From Orthonyx spaldingii (taxonomy: Eukaryota; Chordata; Aves; Passeriformes; Orthonychidae), in assembly GCA_013397795.1 (NCBI GenBank), contig VZTJ01001437.1, forward strand, positions 219,452 through 283,451: a stretch of 64,000 nucleotides of DNA. Direction: 5' to 3'. Each line of letters opens with the position of its first letter. Position 1 is the stretch's first letter. The notes under the pieces are model-generated. The model ran no database searches. It worked only from the letters and a program-made list of their open reading frames with translations, and was not told the origin of the DNA. Shown piece by piece: positions 26,101-41,100 of this stretch. A program made the translations under genes and the position numbers.

Positions 26101-29100
26101 TAAGTGCTTTACACAAACTTGTAGTATTTTTAGCTTCTTATGCTGTATTTTAGTTACTGGTATAGCTTACAGAACAAAATACTTTCTGATAGCAGACATT
26201 GATGCAATGTCTCAAGACATGTGATGTATTGATGACTATTAACAAACTAGACAGAATTGAAATTATTGTATAGTGATCTTGAATCATATCTTAATTTGTT
26301 TTTGAGAGTGACATGAAGGTAACTGTCACAAAGCTGTAAAAACGTGATACTTGTTACTTCCATTGAAACCAAGAAGTGAGTTAAATAGTCAAGGGAAGAA
26401 AAGAGGTTGGATTGACACAGTGACGTTGATGCACTCTTTAATTGTCTTCTCATTATGATTGCAAAATTGTATATTTACCATATCTTATGCTTAAAACTAG
26501 AAAGAGACAAACACAATAATTCTGGCCTGCCTTTATTTATTCCTTGGGTTCTCTGGTACTACATACTGCCCTAATTAATTAACTCATTTTAATAGCTCGG
26601 GTAGTTGCTCATAATTCAAATTACTATTTATCCTTTTTCATTACTAGATCTGTGCTTTTAACTTCATTTAACTTTCAGTTTTGGATACAGCTGCTTTATT
26701 GCAAATTTTCCCTCCTCATAATGCCTACTGCGGTGCATGTAATACATTTTCTTTAAAAGGCATTATCAAGTTTCTTAGGGTTCCTCTTCTTTAAACTTTG
26801 ATCCCCTGTGAGTCACTGCTTACCATTTCCATAAATCTGTTCAAGTCTTTTTGTTGTCTGTTGTTCAGCTGATTTCAGCTGCTAGCCAAATTACATACCA
26901 CTTTCACATTCTCAGTTTGTTCATCCAAGTTAGCCAGAAAAAAAAAAAAGAAGAAATTTAAAATAATTAATTTCCTTTTTCACTCTGCCATGGAAAAAAT
27001 AAATTTCTTGTCCCTGATACATTCCAAGATCTGTATCTCATCCAGCTGGTTTCCAAATGGATATCTAGATGAAGTGTGGTTTTCTTAATACTATCAAATG
27101 CTTTGATGAATGTTTGCAGAAGATACTATTACCCCTGTTTTCTGATAGATCCAGATCCTCATCTAAGACACTGTAGTTCTTCTACTCCTGTGATTTATTA
27201 CATCATCAGTAAAATTACAATTATATCGGTTTTGTTTGTATTTCTTTTATTTGTGACCAATCAGTGTATCCATGCAGATAACATGAAGTGTAGTAGCTGA
27301 TCTGGGCTGTGTTTGGAAAAAAATGCTTTTTGAAAGTACAGTCTTTAGTCTTGATGGGGGATGTTCAGACAGGCTTATCTGATTCTTACAAAAAAACTGA
27401 TAAAACATTTTTTGATCTGATGTGCAGAGGTAACTGGGACAATGTGATGTATAAATGTAATATCCATTGGTCTGCCTTCACTTTGAAGGTCAAAATGAGA
27501 AAACTTCTTTGTATACAAACCCAAATCCCCATGTACCAGATTCTCATTTTCCCAACCTAGCAAGACAATACAGAGTTTGCAACTGCACTTAATGGTTATT
27601 TTTTGGAATATTTTATGTCATTATATTCTTCTAGTAATTGAATTGAAATGGAATCTTTATTTATTGGGAATACTCTTTTGAGAGGCTACCCTTATCTGCT
27701 TTGCTGAAAAGTTGTGGAATTCTGGGAGGAAAAAGCCCATCATATTCAAGCTTTTTCTGTAAGCAAGGTTGGAAATACAAATGTAGGTTACTGAGATTAT
27801 TGCCTTAGCTGACTCTGCTGACCAGATACTTACACAGTGCAAGGAAGAACTACATACAGGCATTTCTGCCCTGGGGGTTAAGCATACATGGAAATTTTGT
27901 GTGTTTAATTAACATTTTGCTGGAAATTTTAATTCAGAGACGATCTAGTTATTCAGAAGATGTCACAGATGAGTACTGTCCTACAAACTGATACAGTGCT
28001 GGAATTTAATGCTCAGGAGCAAACTGTTTGCCTTGGAACCAGTTGTTTCACTTCAAAGTGTTTGTCCTCCCTTCCTATATAGACGAGAACAGTCCATCAG
28101 TATAAGAGTTTTGGTGAGGATTTTTTTTAATAAAAAGACACTCAGCTGATGATGACTCCTTAAAATGTCCTCGCTGCCATGCTGTGTTCAAAAGATCTTT
28201 GAAAGAATCAGCCTTAGTAAATTTCTAGGTAAATATTGTAATTTGGGACAATTTCACTATTTGGGTTGGTTTTTTGGGGTTTTTTCTTCCCTCACTAATG
28301 TAAATTTATTGCTTTGGGGGAAATAATTTAACACTGCAGAATAATACTGTCAGTAGGTTTTCATTTTCTCCAAGACAGACTAGACTATTGCAAAGATTAT
28401 TTTTAAAATCTATTCCATGACAGAAAATTAAATTTATTTAAAACATTTTTATCTTTGAAAATTGAAAAATTTTAGTGGTCTCCAGAACTTTCTGCAATGG
28501 TTTTGGATATGCTAGGGTTTTACTTGGCTTAAAAGCAATGGAAATTCAGAATTTACTGTGCCCTGTCAAAATATCCACCTGTCAGACTTCTTCTCCCCCT
28601 TGCAAGTCACAAGTGTTCTATAGTTAATCAGCTTTTCTATGTGAGCATGAAATGACTGTTAGTTGTTGTAACTGAGTGATAATAGTAGATTATGTTTTAT
28701 AATTCTGTGTATAATGTTGAGCATTTTATTTGTCTTGGTAGGCCTCAACAAATAACGAGAGTTCAAATCACAGCTTTGGAAGCTTGGGATCTTTAAGTGA
28801 TAAAGAATCAGAGGTAAGTATATGGGGTAGATTCATTATTATCTCAGAATTTTAATGCTAACAAGTAGGGGTTTTTTATTTTACTTTGATGCCTTATTTT
28901 GTATAGAAGCTTTTAAAGTAAAATGCAGACTACTCAGGAAAGAGCATCAATTGCTGAAAGACACCATTTCTTGAAAGAGGAAACATGACTGGAAGAAGTC
29001 AGTTTCTTTGGATTTTTGGTCATGAAACTAGCTGCTTCTGCTTCTCTATCATCTATGTAGTCATGGTCTGAGGATACATACAGCTTTTGGAGCTGAGAAT

Positions 29101-32100
29101 GCTTAAATAGTTTGCTGGAGTTTTTGTAAGTAATAAATGTTTCCGTCACACAGATAAACTTTGACTGTTCTTTGGCTGAATCTTTGAAAATACTCTAGAA
29201 ACTAGTTTACTATGTTTTCTTTTAAAATATGGATTTTTGCCAAGGACAGACAGTAGCCATCATCTTTATTTGTAAAAGCTGCAGTTGTCACTGTGTATTT
29301 TCTTACCTAAATCCAGTTTGTAATCCAAAAAAAGGATTCATGCTTTTGTTAGGTTTTAATACGCAGAGCTCAGACTTCCCTTGAGTAGAATATTTTCCTC
29401 TTAGTGATAAGCACTGACATAGTTGCACTAATACTACAGCTCTTAGAATGTACCTATTTTGGGGTTGGTGAGTCCCTCTGACAGTTTTGCCTCTGTGTGT
29501 CACAGATTGCGTGGACAAGGTTATACCCATTGTAACCAACAGTGGATTTCTAGCCTAGGCTACACCCTGTGTGACAGTGTGTCATGCTGGAGAGACAGTT
29601 GTTTGGAATGTGCTGTTGATGTTATTTTCACTTGTCAGAGCTGTTCTTTGGGGCCTAATAGTTCATTTGCTCAGTCACTACAAGAAGCTTTTTTACTGGG
29701 CTGTCCAACAAGTGAATTTAATTGGTTCCCAAAGCTGATATCTTATAAATAAAAGTTGTGTATGTGTGATTTGTTTTTCTCGTTGAAAAAATCTCTGCTA
29801 TGTTTTTTTTCCCCTCACCTTTCCCTGCTGGATTATGCATTCAACTGCATAGACTATTTTCTTAACCAGAAGATTCTGTCTGCCTGTTGTTTTTATTCAT
29901 GGCTTTTCCTAGAAATACTCTGGGCAGTGATGCAGTTCTGATGTAGGTGTGGGAATGGAAATGTGCTGCAGTAGCGTGAAGGCTATGATGCATTATTGCA
30001 ATTCCTTGACAGAAGAACACATCTATGAGTAGTTGAGTGATCTCAGAACACTGACTATATGTGTAATAAGTTTTCAGTGTAGGAAAATGTTATTTTACAG
30101 TTGTATACATGAGATACAGAGGCAAAGCTTTTCTAATGCATGTGAGTTTGAAAGTCTGCACAGTGTTTTAACTTCAAGCCGTGCTTCTAGGTAGGGATAA
30201 TATTTTGTCTTTTAAATATTCTAAGACTTGTATTCTGAAATAGAAATAGACTTTTTTTAAAATGTCCCTGCACAGAAGTCCAGTGCTCCATTGCACAGTG
30301 AAAATGAGTCTTAATGGCATTGAGTAGTGAAATACAATTTCTTGACTCTTTTTCAGAAGTTGTTGGTTGTATTCACTTAAATTATAATTGTAAAAGCAAG
30401 TATGTTAATAAAATTTTACAGTTCTTAAAATTACATCTGGTTACTTATATGCTAAAGTACCATAAAAAGTAAGCTGTTGATCTGAGTACTGCAAACAGGT
30501 TGTGGGATTGTTTTGTTGTGTTGGTTTTTGTTTAGTGGTGTGACCTTGAAGGTTTCATAGTAGTAGTGATGGTTGTGTGGAAATAAGAAGACTTGCTCAT
30601 TGGGGCAGCAGTGCCATCATTTGACGTTGAGAGAGCACTGTTGTATTACAGTAGGTTTTAGTAGATATGCAAATCTCAGAATAATTGAAAATAATTTATA
30701 GCAAGAACGTCAATTTCTGATCAAACCCTGATCATACATTCATGTCATTACTCTGTGCTTTCATCACGAAGTGGCACGTTAAAAAACTATGAGTGTGAAG
30801 AGAAGACTCAGGGGCAGCACAGTGAGATTGAGGGGAAAACTAGGATCAAGACCAAGATGTCTGAGGCTCTGCTAATATGCCAGGCTGTGTGTGATTTCAG
30901 TATATACGGTCTAGCATTGGATAACCTTAAAACTATTTTATCTTGCTTATGAAATAGTAAGATTTTAATCTAAATCTTGGCCATATGTAAATACTTCGGA
31001 AGCAAAGGAAAGTAACTACATTCTTCATTTATCAGGAGCTCCATTAGCCTTCAGTTTCTTGTAATTCATGTGACTCCATTCATTAGGAAGGATTTTGGAG
31101 TACATTTTCTAGTGATTGATGTATGCTGTACATTATCATGTGAATTTTGTGCTTAGAAAAGGGGAACATGACCTTGTTGAGTAACCTCATTAATAACCTC
31201 ATTAGTGTGCTAGTACTTTCTGGTTTGGAAGGTTAAATTAAACACTGAAAGAAATCAGAAGAGCTTAAGGAAATAGACATTTATGAATTATTTGAGTTTT
31301 AAAACTATAGACCTCTTTAAATGGCTGGTTTTTAAGTATGAGCCACAGCAGCTAGAAGCTAGTTTTGGTGGGGGAAATCTTATATGTTTTGTCATTAATT
31401 AGCTTTTAAACATTTTTTTTTCTTAGTATGGTAGGTAAAAATTACTGCATTAGAATGTAACTGCAAAATTAAAAGCTGGAAAACAAGAATAAGATGAAAA
31501 TGCTTGATTAAGTCGTTTCAATTTAGTTTGTGGAAAGGTAGCTTAATGTTACCTATTTACTTGGCAATAATTCCAAATTATTAAAGTTAAATTTCTAAGC
31601 TATGCTTTCTGCTTTTAGAGTCAATAGTCACGAGATAACTTCATTTCTGGAAGTTATAGCCCTGATAGCCCTGTAAAAGACGCAGACGTCAGTTGGACGA
31701 ATTTATTTAAAATAAAATTTATTTAATTTGAACTTAATTTATAGCCTGATAATACAACAGTTACAGTTGTAAAACTTCCGAAGATATTTTTATGAAGCTA
31801 CACAAAGAGTCAAAACACATAAAAAAATTACATTGTACAGGTAAGGAAGACCTCTCTTGTCCTGCTAGTTCTTTTATAGACTAATAATTTTCTAGGGATC
31901 ACAGGTAGCTTAAAGTGGTTCTTGCCAGCATAAATACTGTTGGATGTTTGTAGTAAATTTATATTTGAGCATATCCACATGAAGATTTGGAATTGAAATG
32001 TCCCTGAAATGATTTTACTTATGGCTGATATTTGAATGTTGATACAATTTGCTGCATTAAGAAATCTTACTTGGAGCACCAAATGACTAATACAATAAAA

Positions 32101-35100
32101 TGATAAAATGATGGTATCGTGAGAAAATGAAGCATCTTGTCACTGATCTCAAGTTTAGTTGGAGCTATTAGGGACCTTTGATTTATCGGTAAAATAGTCC
32201 TGGTAAAGTAATTCATGTCATGTCTCCTATGCTCTCTCCAGTTATGAGGCACCATGAAGAATGCACACACAGAGAGCTGCAATATGCTTTCCTTGAACAA
32301 GAGCAGCTTTTAGTCTTTAACTTAAACTGGGGAGACTAACTGGTTTGAATCCTCAGATCAAAGAGGAGCAAATATAATTTCGAGATGCTTCTGATCACAG
32401 CCCTTTCTTGTTATCTGTGTTGTACATGCTGACTGTAATTTCTAGGTAACTGTATAAAAAAAATTATTCCAGAAATATTAACAAGTTTGTATTTTTTCAC
32501 TTGTCATTGTTGCTTTTCTTTCTTTTTCTTGAGATAAAAGTGTATGAGGAGGATGACCCTTTCCAAGTGGATAGATATTAACATTTGGAGCAATTTTTGC
32601 TCTCTATTTTTTCCTCTTTTTCTTTCTTTTTAATTCTCAGCAGATTCTAGAAATCTATAAAGTTTTTATTAGTTTGGAAATATCTTTTGCACTTCTGGAA
32701 AAGTGTAACATTATTGGCTTCCTACTGAAGCACTAGAACTTTGTGTTTATGCTACAGTAGTGTGTAGAAAACAGCATCAAGAATCAAATTATTTCACTTA
32801 AGTATTAAGCTTTAAAAGATCCATGCTAAAATACAGAGATCTTGGTAAAATGCAGACATAAATGAAACAAAATTGGGTTGGTAAACCCTGGAATGGATGA
32901 AAAGGAGTAATTGCTTAACAATTAGTATGTGGAGTTGCTTTTTGGGAAATAATTTAAGAATTACTTCTCACTTTCTTAGATATCTCTTCTAGCTTGTACC
33001 TAATTGACCAAAGATCATATTATCTAGTTTAACTATGATCTGAAATTACACCCTGCTGCATTGTGAAATCATGTTTTATGGACGAGGATTTAGATTTATT
33101 TCACAATAATATAGCAATAATATAAGTAAATAGAGCTTATGTTGCATCATGTTCTTTTTGTTCTTTGTAGACTCCAGAGAAGAAACAGTCAGAACCTTCC
33201 AGAGGAAGAAAAAGAAAAGCAGACACTCAGAGTGAAAGCAGCCAAGGTACACTGAAATGTAAATTGATTAGATAGTGATTGCATGTAGCACAGTTTTGGC
33301 TGTTAGCCTTAAAAATTGTGTATTTTCACTTACGTGAGATGGGTGTTATGTTTTGGATGATAAGTTAGGTGTTCTTCTCACCCTCCTATTTGGTACTGGA
33401 AGGGTTGGGCAAGTAAAACGTGAACTGGACTGGTAATTACCCAAAAGAATAATGAGCTACTGCATGTGTAACTCACAGCTATGATACAACTCTGTAATCT
33501 TTTTAAGAATTACAGCAACTCTTGTCATGCAAAATACCTTGTAGTTTGAACTTCTTTTCAGTAGGTAAGGGGGAAAAGGGATTACCAATTACAATATCTG
33601 ATTCTTGTTTTACAGGTGTATATAAAAATTGAACTTTATTCTTCCTTTTCTGTGGAAGATTGTAGTTGTCTAGAGGGGTGGGGAAATCATGATGAGACTG
33701 ATTTCTAATTTAATATTTACAAAGTTTAGTTTTTGTCATTCCTCTCTTTAATGTTACTTTTGAGCGAGCACTGGTGGAAACTTAACCTCAAGACAAAAAT
33801 TCATCAGAAGGGGAGTGGAAATAGTTCTGATAACATCTGTATCATCTTTATTTTTCATTCTAAATGAGCTAGAAAATATCACTTCAGATATGTATCAGTG
33901 GGCTCTGTATCTGGAAGTCTTCGTGATGCAGCATGCTGTTTGTAGAAGAATTATGTAGTTTGACTAAATTAATTTCTTTGGAAGTGTTACTTCGTAGACA
34001 CCTGCTTTGTTCAAAGAACCTGAATGAAATTTCCTATTTTCATTGTTCTAGTAGCTTATCCTTCCTGTTACTAATGAGTGTTGGAATTAGAGATGATGGA
34101 AATTTTTAGAACTTTTTAATATAGAAAACATGATTATAATGTCTTATAATTACTGTTTTGCTGTCAGCAGCAGTGAAACTGAATAGTCTGCACTGCAATA
34201 TTCTCAGGGAGCTGGCCTAAGAAACTGCAGCCTCTTGGAGTGCTACAGTACAGTTGAAGCACAGCAAATAATTGCTATTATATTGGAAAAAAGGAACAAG
34301 AAATCAATCTCTTGTATAATACATACCCGGGATATTGACTTTGTATGTAAATTAATCCATAAATGTTGAAGGAAACGATTGTTTAGAACATAGAAGTAAT
34401 TGGAACGTGGGATAAAATCAGTGTAAATCTATTCATAATTGGCTGTGCCACAATAATTTGACATATTTCTTCAGTGCAGAGTTCTGTAGCATGATATCAA
34501 ACAGATTTTTCTATACTGGAAAGGAATGCAGTCTGTCTCATTTATCTGCATGAAAGCAAATTTTAATTTGATAAAGTGATTTATGAGAATTAAGCATGAA
34601 GACAGAAATCCCTAACAGAATCACAGGATAGGTAAAGAAGTGGCTGGAGGGAAGTAGCAGTGATACACTGAGTGGGTAACTGCTGGAGAAGTTGGCTGTG
34701 TGCTGTTCTAGGTTTTGGAATATTTTTATCTAAATTTTTCTGTTAAAAGTCTTGACACAAAAAGGGCTGCCAAATGTTTGTTTGTGTTACCTCTTAGTGA
34801 CACAGCATTATGCAGCAATGTCAGTACAGAGGCATATTGAACTAGAGAGAATTCATCAGGGCTGAAACTGTAGAAAAGCTTGAAAATCTTTGCTGAAAAG
34901 TAAAAATTCAGTTTATGGATCTATGGGTAAGGATCTCCTAATATATTGCAAAAATTTCTCTCGGTAAAGTAAAAAGCTTTGAACAATAGTCCTTTTCCAA
35001 GATGTCTCCTAACAGGTAGTCTGACTTATACAGGAGAAAAACAGTCTTAAGATTTATCTTAAGGCCAAATTTATCTTAGGGCCAAACAGAAGAAAGCATT

Positions 35101-38100
35101 TGTGCATTGCAGAAGGTGTAAGTGCAATCTCTGGAATGCCACATATGGGTCAGGTCCTCAAGCTGAAGAAATACAATTCGCATTAGTTCTCCTGAAGTCT
35201 CAATATGTTTAATATAAATTCTAATCTCATTCTCTGGTGTTTTATTTCCCTAGTTAATGCTGTGAGTTACCCAATTCATAATCAGGTTAAGAGGACTGGA
35301 AATACTTGTCATCCTCTATGCCCTCACTGTTGCTGGCACTTAGGAGAATCCTTGGGCAGAACATTTGGTCATAATAACTCACCTGGAGTATATAATGTTA
35401 GTGAACGTGGTTAATTTGATACTTTGAAAGTGGGTGAACTTTGAGGTAGTGCTTGAAAATGGGAGGGACTTAGAGCTAAAGGTTTGATCTGTAGGATGAG
35501 TTTCCTGTTATCCAGAAGAGGTCTCAATTTAGAAATTGAGGGTGACTTAATAACTAATTTCTCAATGAATGGAATATGCAAATCCCTTTGTTGTGGCAAA
35601 TCCCTTAATAACCTACGTAGGGACGTCACGTATTACCACATCAAAGAAAACCAATTAACAAGTGGTAAGATTTTGCTGTAATTACTTTATAGGTAAAAAT
35701 GTAAGACACCTCTACAAGTAATTTATTTAACCAATTCTGATGTATTACTGTATTTATTGCAGGAAAGAATATTGGGGGACGTGGTCACAAGATTAGTGAC
35801 TATTTTGAGGTAAGAATTTTGTAAAATTTACTTGAGTTTTTAAATCTCTTTTTAAAATATCCTTTTAGCTTTTTTTTTTTTTGGATGCTACAACATTTTT
35901 GGTTGTAATGGACAGGCCTCCTGAGAGGTTACTTCTTTTTTCTGTGTATTAAACCTTGAAGTGGAGATGCAGTCATCCCTTGGTGGAGCCTGAACTAAAA
36001 TACAAAACCCATTATCTTTCACACTTTTCTTTAAACAGCTAAAGACTGCACTAATAAAAGTAATACAATCTGATTTACAAATTCTGTGTACAGATGAGCT
36101 GTATCATTCAGTAGATGCATAATGTATTTTGAGAAGGTTGACTAACTGGAGGGCCGTATCTGCTCCACAGTACCAAGGTGGAAACGGCTCGAGTCCGGTG
36201 CGAGGCGTACCTCCTGCAATCCGCTCTCCTCAGAACTCACATTCCGCTCCTTCTTCTGTAAGTCTCTGATCTTCATAGCTGCTGGACATAGTTTTATAGC
36301 CTAAAAATAGCAAAATTAAAAATAATCTGTATTCAAGGGGAGAGTTTTCAAAGGAAGGAGTCCTCGGAAAGAGTTCATTCTTCCGACAGGAAAAAAAAGG
36401 TCAAATTAAGTATTAAAATGAAATTTTTCTATTAACTCTGGGTCATTTTTTTCTTAAACATCTTTTTAAATACAAAGTAGTTATGTAAAATGTTGAATAA
36501 ATGTTAAAATGTGGTACTGGCATCTATTCCTAGGCCTCACACAAAAAGGGGGAGTTTTTTTTGTTACTTATAAGGAAACTTAAACCCCTAACTTGGGACT
36601 TTAAAAGCCCAGTTTGTGAGAAATCGTAAATTTTTTAAATAATTGATATCTAATCTGCCTTTAAAATTCTCTTTGTTGGTCATGCTAATTCATTTTTTTC
36701 CTTCTCATAAGCACAATTTCAGTGCTCAACATACCAACGTGTTGTTGTAAATGGCCAAACAAATTTTGCCAGTTACAGGATGGCAGACCTCAGCTTTTAT
36801 TCCACGTATTTTCAACTTCAGGCATCCTCTTGGTCTTGCCAACAATATAGAGTGTAATACAGATTGTGGAATTTGGCTTGAAGAGGGTCTCATTCACACA
36901 AACTAGGTTCATTAACAGGATTTGTGTTCTGCTCTGCAGTAGCTTCCACTCTCTGGTTCTCCCATGAGAACTAAACACTCCAAAAATAACTCACGTTATT
37001 CGTCAGTTGTGAAAGCTCAGAGTCAGAAACATAAGTCTGTGTAAGACTGACATCACCTTATGTCAGTCTTGTATTGTCTTAAATCTTTCAATCTGTTTCC
37101 CCAAAGTGACAGTCTTAGTTTTCTCAGAGAATATATTGCATCCTGCCTGAACTGCAAGGGGTATGGAACACCATGCTGATGGCTCTCAATGCAGTGCCCC
37201 CAGTAGCAGCTTGTGTTAAAAAAATACCTTGTTTGTCTATTCTTTGTGGTGTTCCTGCCAAGAGTTGTAACAAGGCTATGCTCATAATTAAATATTACAG
37301 CTGTATCTAAAATAATTTGCTTTCATGCCTTTCAGGTTCGACAGAATAGTCCTTCTCCTACTTCATTAGCTTTTGGGGACCACCCTCTCACACAACCAAA
37401 GCAGTTATCTATTAAAATTACTCAGGTAACTTTTTGAGTAGAGCTATCCTATATCACTTCAGACTGCAGAAAAAAAAAGGTAGTTATGTTTATTTCTTTG
37501 TCTTTAACGTCTTCTTTTAAGCCTTTCAAAAGCTTTGCTTTTTGAAATTGCCAAAGCATTTTTCTGTTAAGTTCAGCAGCTCATAATTTAAATATCTCTG
37601 GTGAGTTTTGTATTGTGCACTTGCTCAGCTCCCAGCATTGCACTTCATGTTTACATAGATGACCATGTCCTTGGTAGGTTTTTGCTCAAGATTTTAGCTG
37701 TTGTGTGATCTTAGAAGTAGAGGCTGCTCTTTCAGGCAGCATTTGACTTGACAGCTGCCATTGTCATACTGCATTTAAAATCCGACGTTGAAGAAGAAAA
37801 ATGAGATGGCAATCAAAATGATCAACACACAGTTCTGATGTGACTTTTAAAAGCTGAAAGCAACTGTTTCATTCTCTCTGCCATTTCTAATGTGATCTGT
37901 TCTGTCTTTCATGTTAGTCAGAATAAGGTTGCTTCACCTGTTGACAATACAAAGAAATTAATTAGTTGACATTTGTGTTATTGCCCTGGTTTTTATGCTT
38001 TTTTATGAACAATAATTTCTCAGTTGGTGATGAAATCTTTTAATACTGTTAATGGTTTGTCCCAACTGTTCACAGTTGTCCTCATGAAGAGGGAGTGAAT

Positions 38101-41100
38101 AAGAACCTTTCATGACACTTCCAAAACACCTGAAAATAAGATTTACTGGTCTTGTTGAATGTTTTAAAGTAGTTTATTTCTCTGCCTAACAAACATAAGA
38201 AGAATAATGCTGTAGTTGTTAAAGGAAAGGATAAATATTTCAAAATGTTCTTTTTAGACTGATCTCACAATGCTGAAATTAGCTGCACTAGAAAGTAATA
38301 AAAATCAAGACTTGGAAAAGAAAGAAGGTCGTATAGATGACTTACTCAGGGTAAGTGTTGCACGTGGGGTAAAGGTATTTATTCAGAACAACAGACTGAA
38401 TATGAGGCAAATATTTTAGATTTTTAAAAATTACCTCAATTAAAAGGTACAACAAGTTTTTATTTTTTGTAATATTTTTCTTGACTCTAAGAAATCTATA
38501 TAATGAAATGTATAAGATTTTTTTCAGCTTCTGTGCTATGACTTTTTAATGATTAAATATGTTTATAGACTCCCTGAAGGTGCAACAAAAGCTGATGCAG
38601 TTTGCAGGCAGTTGATTAATTCCTGATATTCATATTATAGTTCACCTAATGGGTGGTTTTGGGGTTTTTTTTTGGTTCTAATTGTGAATAGCTGTTAATC
38701 AGTGGAACAACTGTTGGCATTTTCAGAATGGAGGTGATTGTGACAGAAATAGTTACAGGCAGTGAATAACTACTTTTAATAAGGAAATTGTGTGCTGTAC
38801 TGTACTCTAAGACCTGTTTTCAGAAAAAAACTTCATGCTTATGTTCTTGAAGCATTGGAGAGAGGATGTATAGAAATATGAAATATGAAATAAACCTGTA
38901 TTCACAAGCTGTAGTCTGTTTAGTGTTTGTATGTGTACATATGTACAATACATAAAAATACTAACCCATGGAATCATATATTATGAAATTGAATATGTAG
39001 ACTGTTTTAACATGTTCAACAGTATGGGATAGACAACCCTACTCTTTTTTAAAAAAATCTGTTTTAATCAATATTGTTGTGGGATAATTAAGGTGATATG
39101 GTAAATATAATTGCAGCACAGGGAATTCGTTAAACTTCCTACTCAGATAACAAACTTCTATCATTGTGAAATTTTTGCTTTCTTTTAAATTGAAGATGTT
39201 AGGATTCACATGACTTAAGAAATCATATGTAAAGGTCTGATGCTAAAATTTAAACTTTCAGGTTAAATGAAAGTGGAGCCCTCAGTGGAGAGCTGAACAA
39301 GAGATTGGTACAGAGCTATTATATATTCTTTATATCCTGAATGCTCTGTAATACAGAATGTAAAGGAAATAAAAAAGAAGCAAGGCATCCTTCTACAGAT
39401 TGGGATGAATTTGTGAAATGAAATTTTTGTTTAGATAAATAGATATGTTTATGTATGTTCCTTACTTCAGTCATGTGAAAGTAGATATATTTATTTTCTG
39501 CGAGAGCTGACTTAAAAAATAGTGTTTCAATACATCTCTTCATATTTTGTCTATATTTATTAGGCTAATTGTGATCTTAGAAGACAAATAGATGAACAAC
39601 AAAAACTACTTGAAAAATACAAAGAAAGATTAAACAAATGTATTTCAATGAGCAAGAAACTGCTAATTGAAAAGGTAAGTTTACTGCTCTTAAAATCTTT
39701 GTGATAAAGGCTGGAAGATTGCAGTAAAACTCTGTTATGATTTCTCATTTCCTCTTCAGCTTCTTCACATTAGTCGCTTGAGATTGAAACTTCATATCCA
39801 TGATCTCTATCCGGCAGTGTTTTTATAAACCTGAATAAGCTACATAAAATGTTTAGCCTTTTTCAGATCGTTGGAAAATGTACCTTTTTAAATTGAAGGA
39901 TTTACCCATCATAAGTAATTCAACATAGAGCAAAGCGTAAAAGTTAAGAATTTAGAGTGTGGCATATTTTCTGGACAAATTGTGAGATCACAGTGGATAA
40001 AAAAAAGAATTTCTGAACATAATCTGCTGCGGAGGGGAGATGGATAATATCTCCTTGTGAGACACTTAAGTGGCTAAGGTAATTTTTGATGTAAAATGAT
40101 AAAATGCCGTGTTAGCTCAGAATTAATGGAAAAAAGGAAATGAAGATGACTGCCTTCATGCTACTACTAATGAAAGAATTATTATTTTGAAATTTCATGC
40201 CAATTATATTTAAACTAGCTGGAATTCATTAGAAGACAAGAATACTCTGTTTCTCTCCCTCTTCTTTAAAATAGCCTCATTTAAAAAAATTTTTTTAAAA
40301 AGTTAATAGAGAATCATGTTATTACAAACTAGGGTACAAAAAAGTTTAAGATAAACAGCCCAAGTGCCTTCTCTAGTGCTACCTGCTGGATTCTGCTGTC
40401 ATGCACGGCACAAAGTGAACCATTGGAGGATTAGGGAGAGTTTCCTCACTAGTGTGTCATAAATAAATTATTGCAGATCTTTTTAAGTTCCAGCATGAGG
40501 GGAATGCAGGGAGAAGATGCATCAGATCTGTTTAGCATGATAGTAGGTGCATACCTTCAGACTGAGACAAGGGATGTTCCTTGTGCAAGGCCCTTCTTCA
40601 GTCTAGAAGTCTGTCTGCAAAAAGATCCCTAATTCTGACAACTTCTCACTTTCTCTGTGTGTGTGTGTGATTTTGGGCCATAGACATTTCTTACAAAACA
40701 AGCGTTTGTAACAATTAAAGAAGTTTCCTTCCACTAGGTGTTCACAGTGCTCTTTCTTCTCTGAAGGGCACTAGGCAGGCTCGGTTGTCACATCCCAAGG
40801 ATGCTTGAGGTAGCAGTGCTGGTTCTAAGAAGGGCATCTGCTTCTGTCACTGCAAGTGGATCTCTGATTGCAGTTCAGCCTGCCTGCAGTGCATTCCCAC
40901 ACACAGGTCCCTGCCCCAAGTCCCTTTGGTACAAGTAGTGACATAGATGCTCTGTCAAGGAAGTTTCCAGGCTAAGGTGCTTTCTTTATGATATCTAAGT
41001 TGGCTCATTTGTTGTAGTAGACATGTACAGATAGAATCTTAGTTATATTCTCTGTGATGCTGATACTCTACCAGTTTTTCTGTATTTACAAGTAAAGTGT

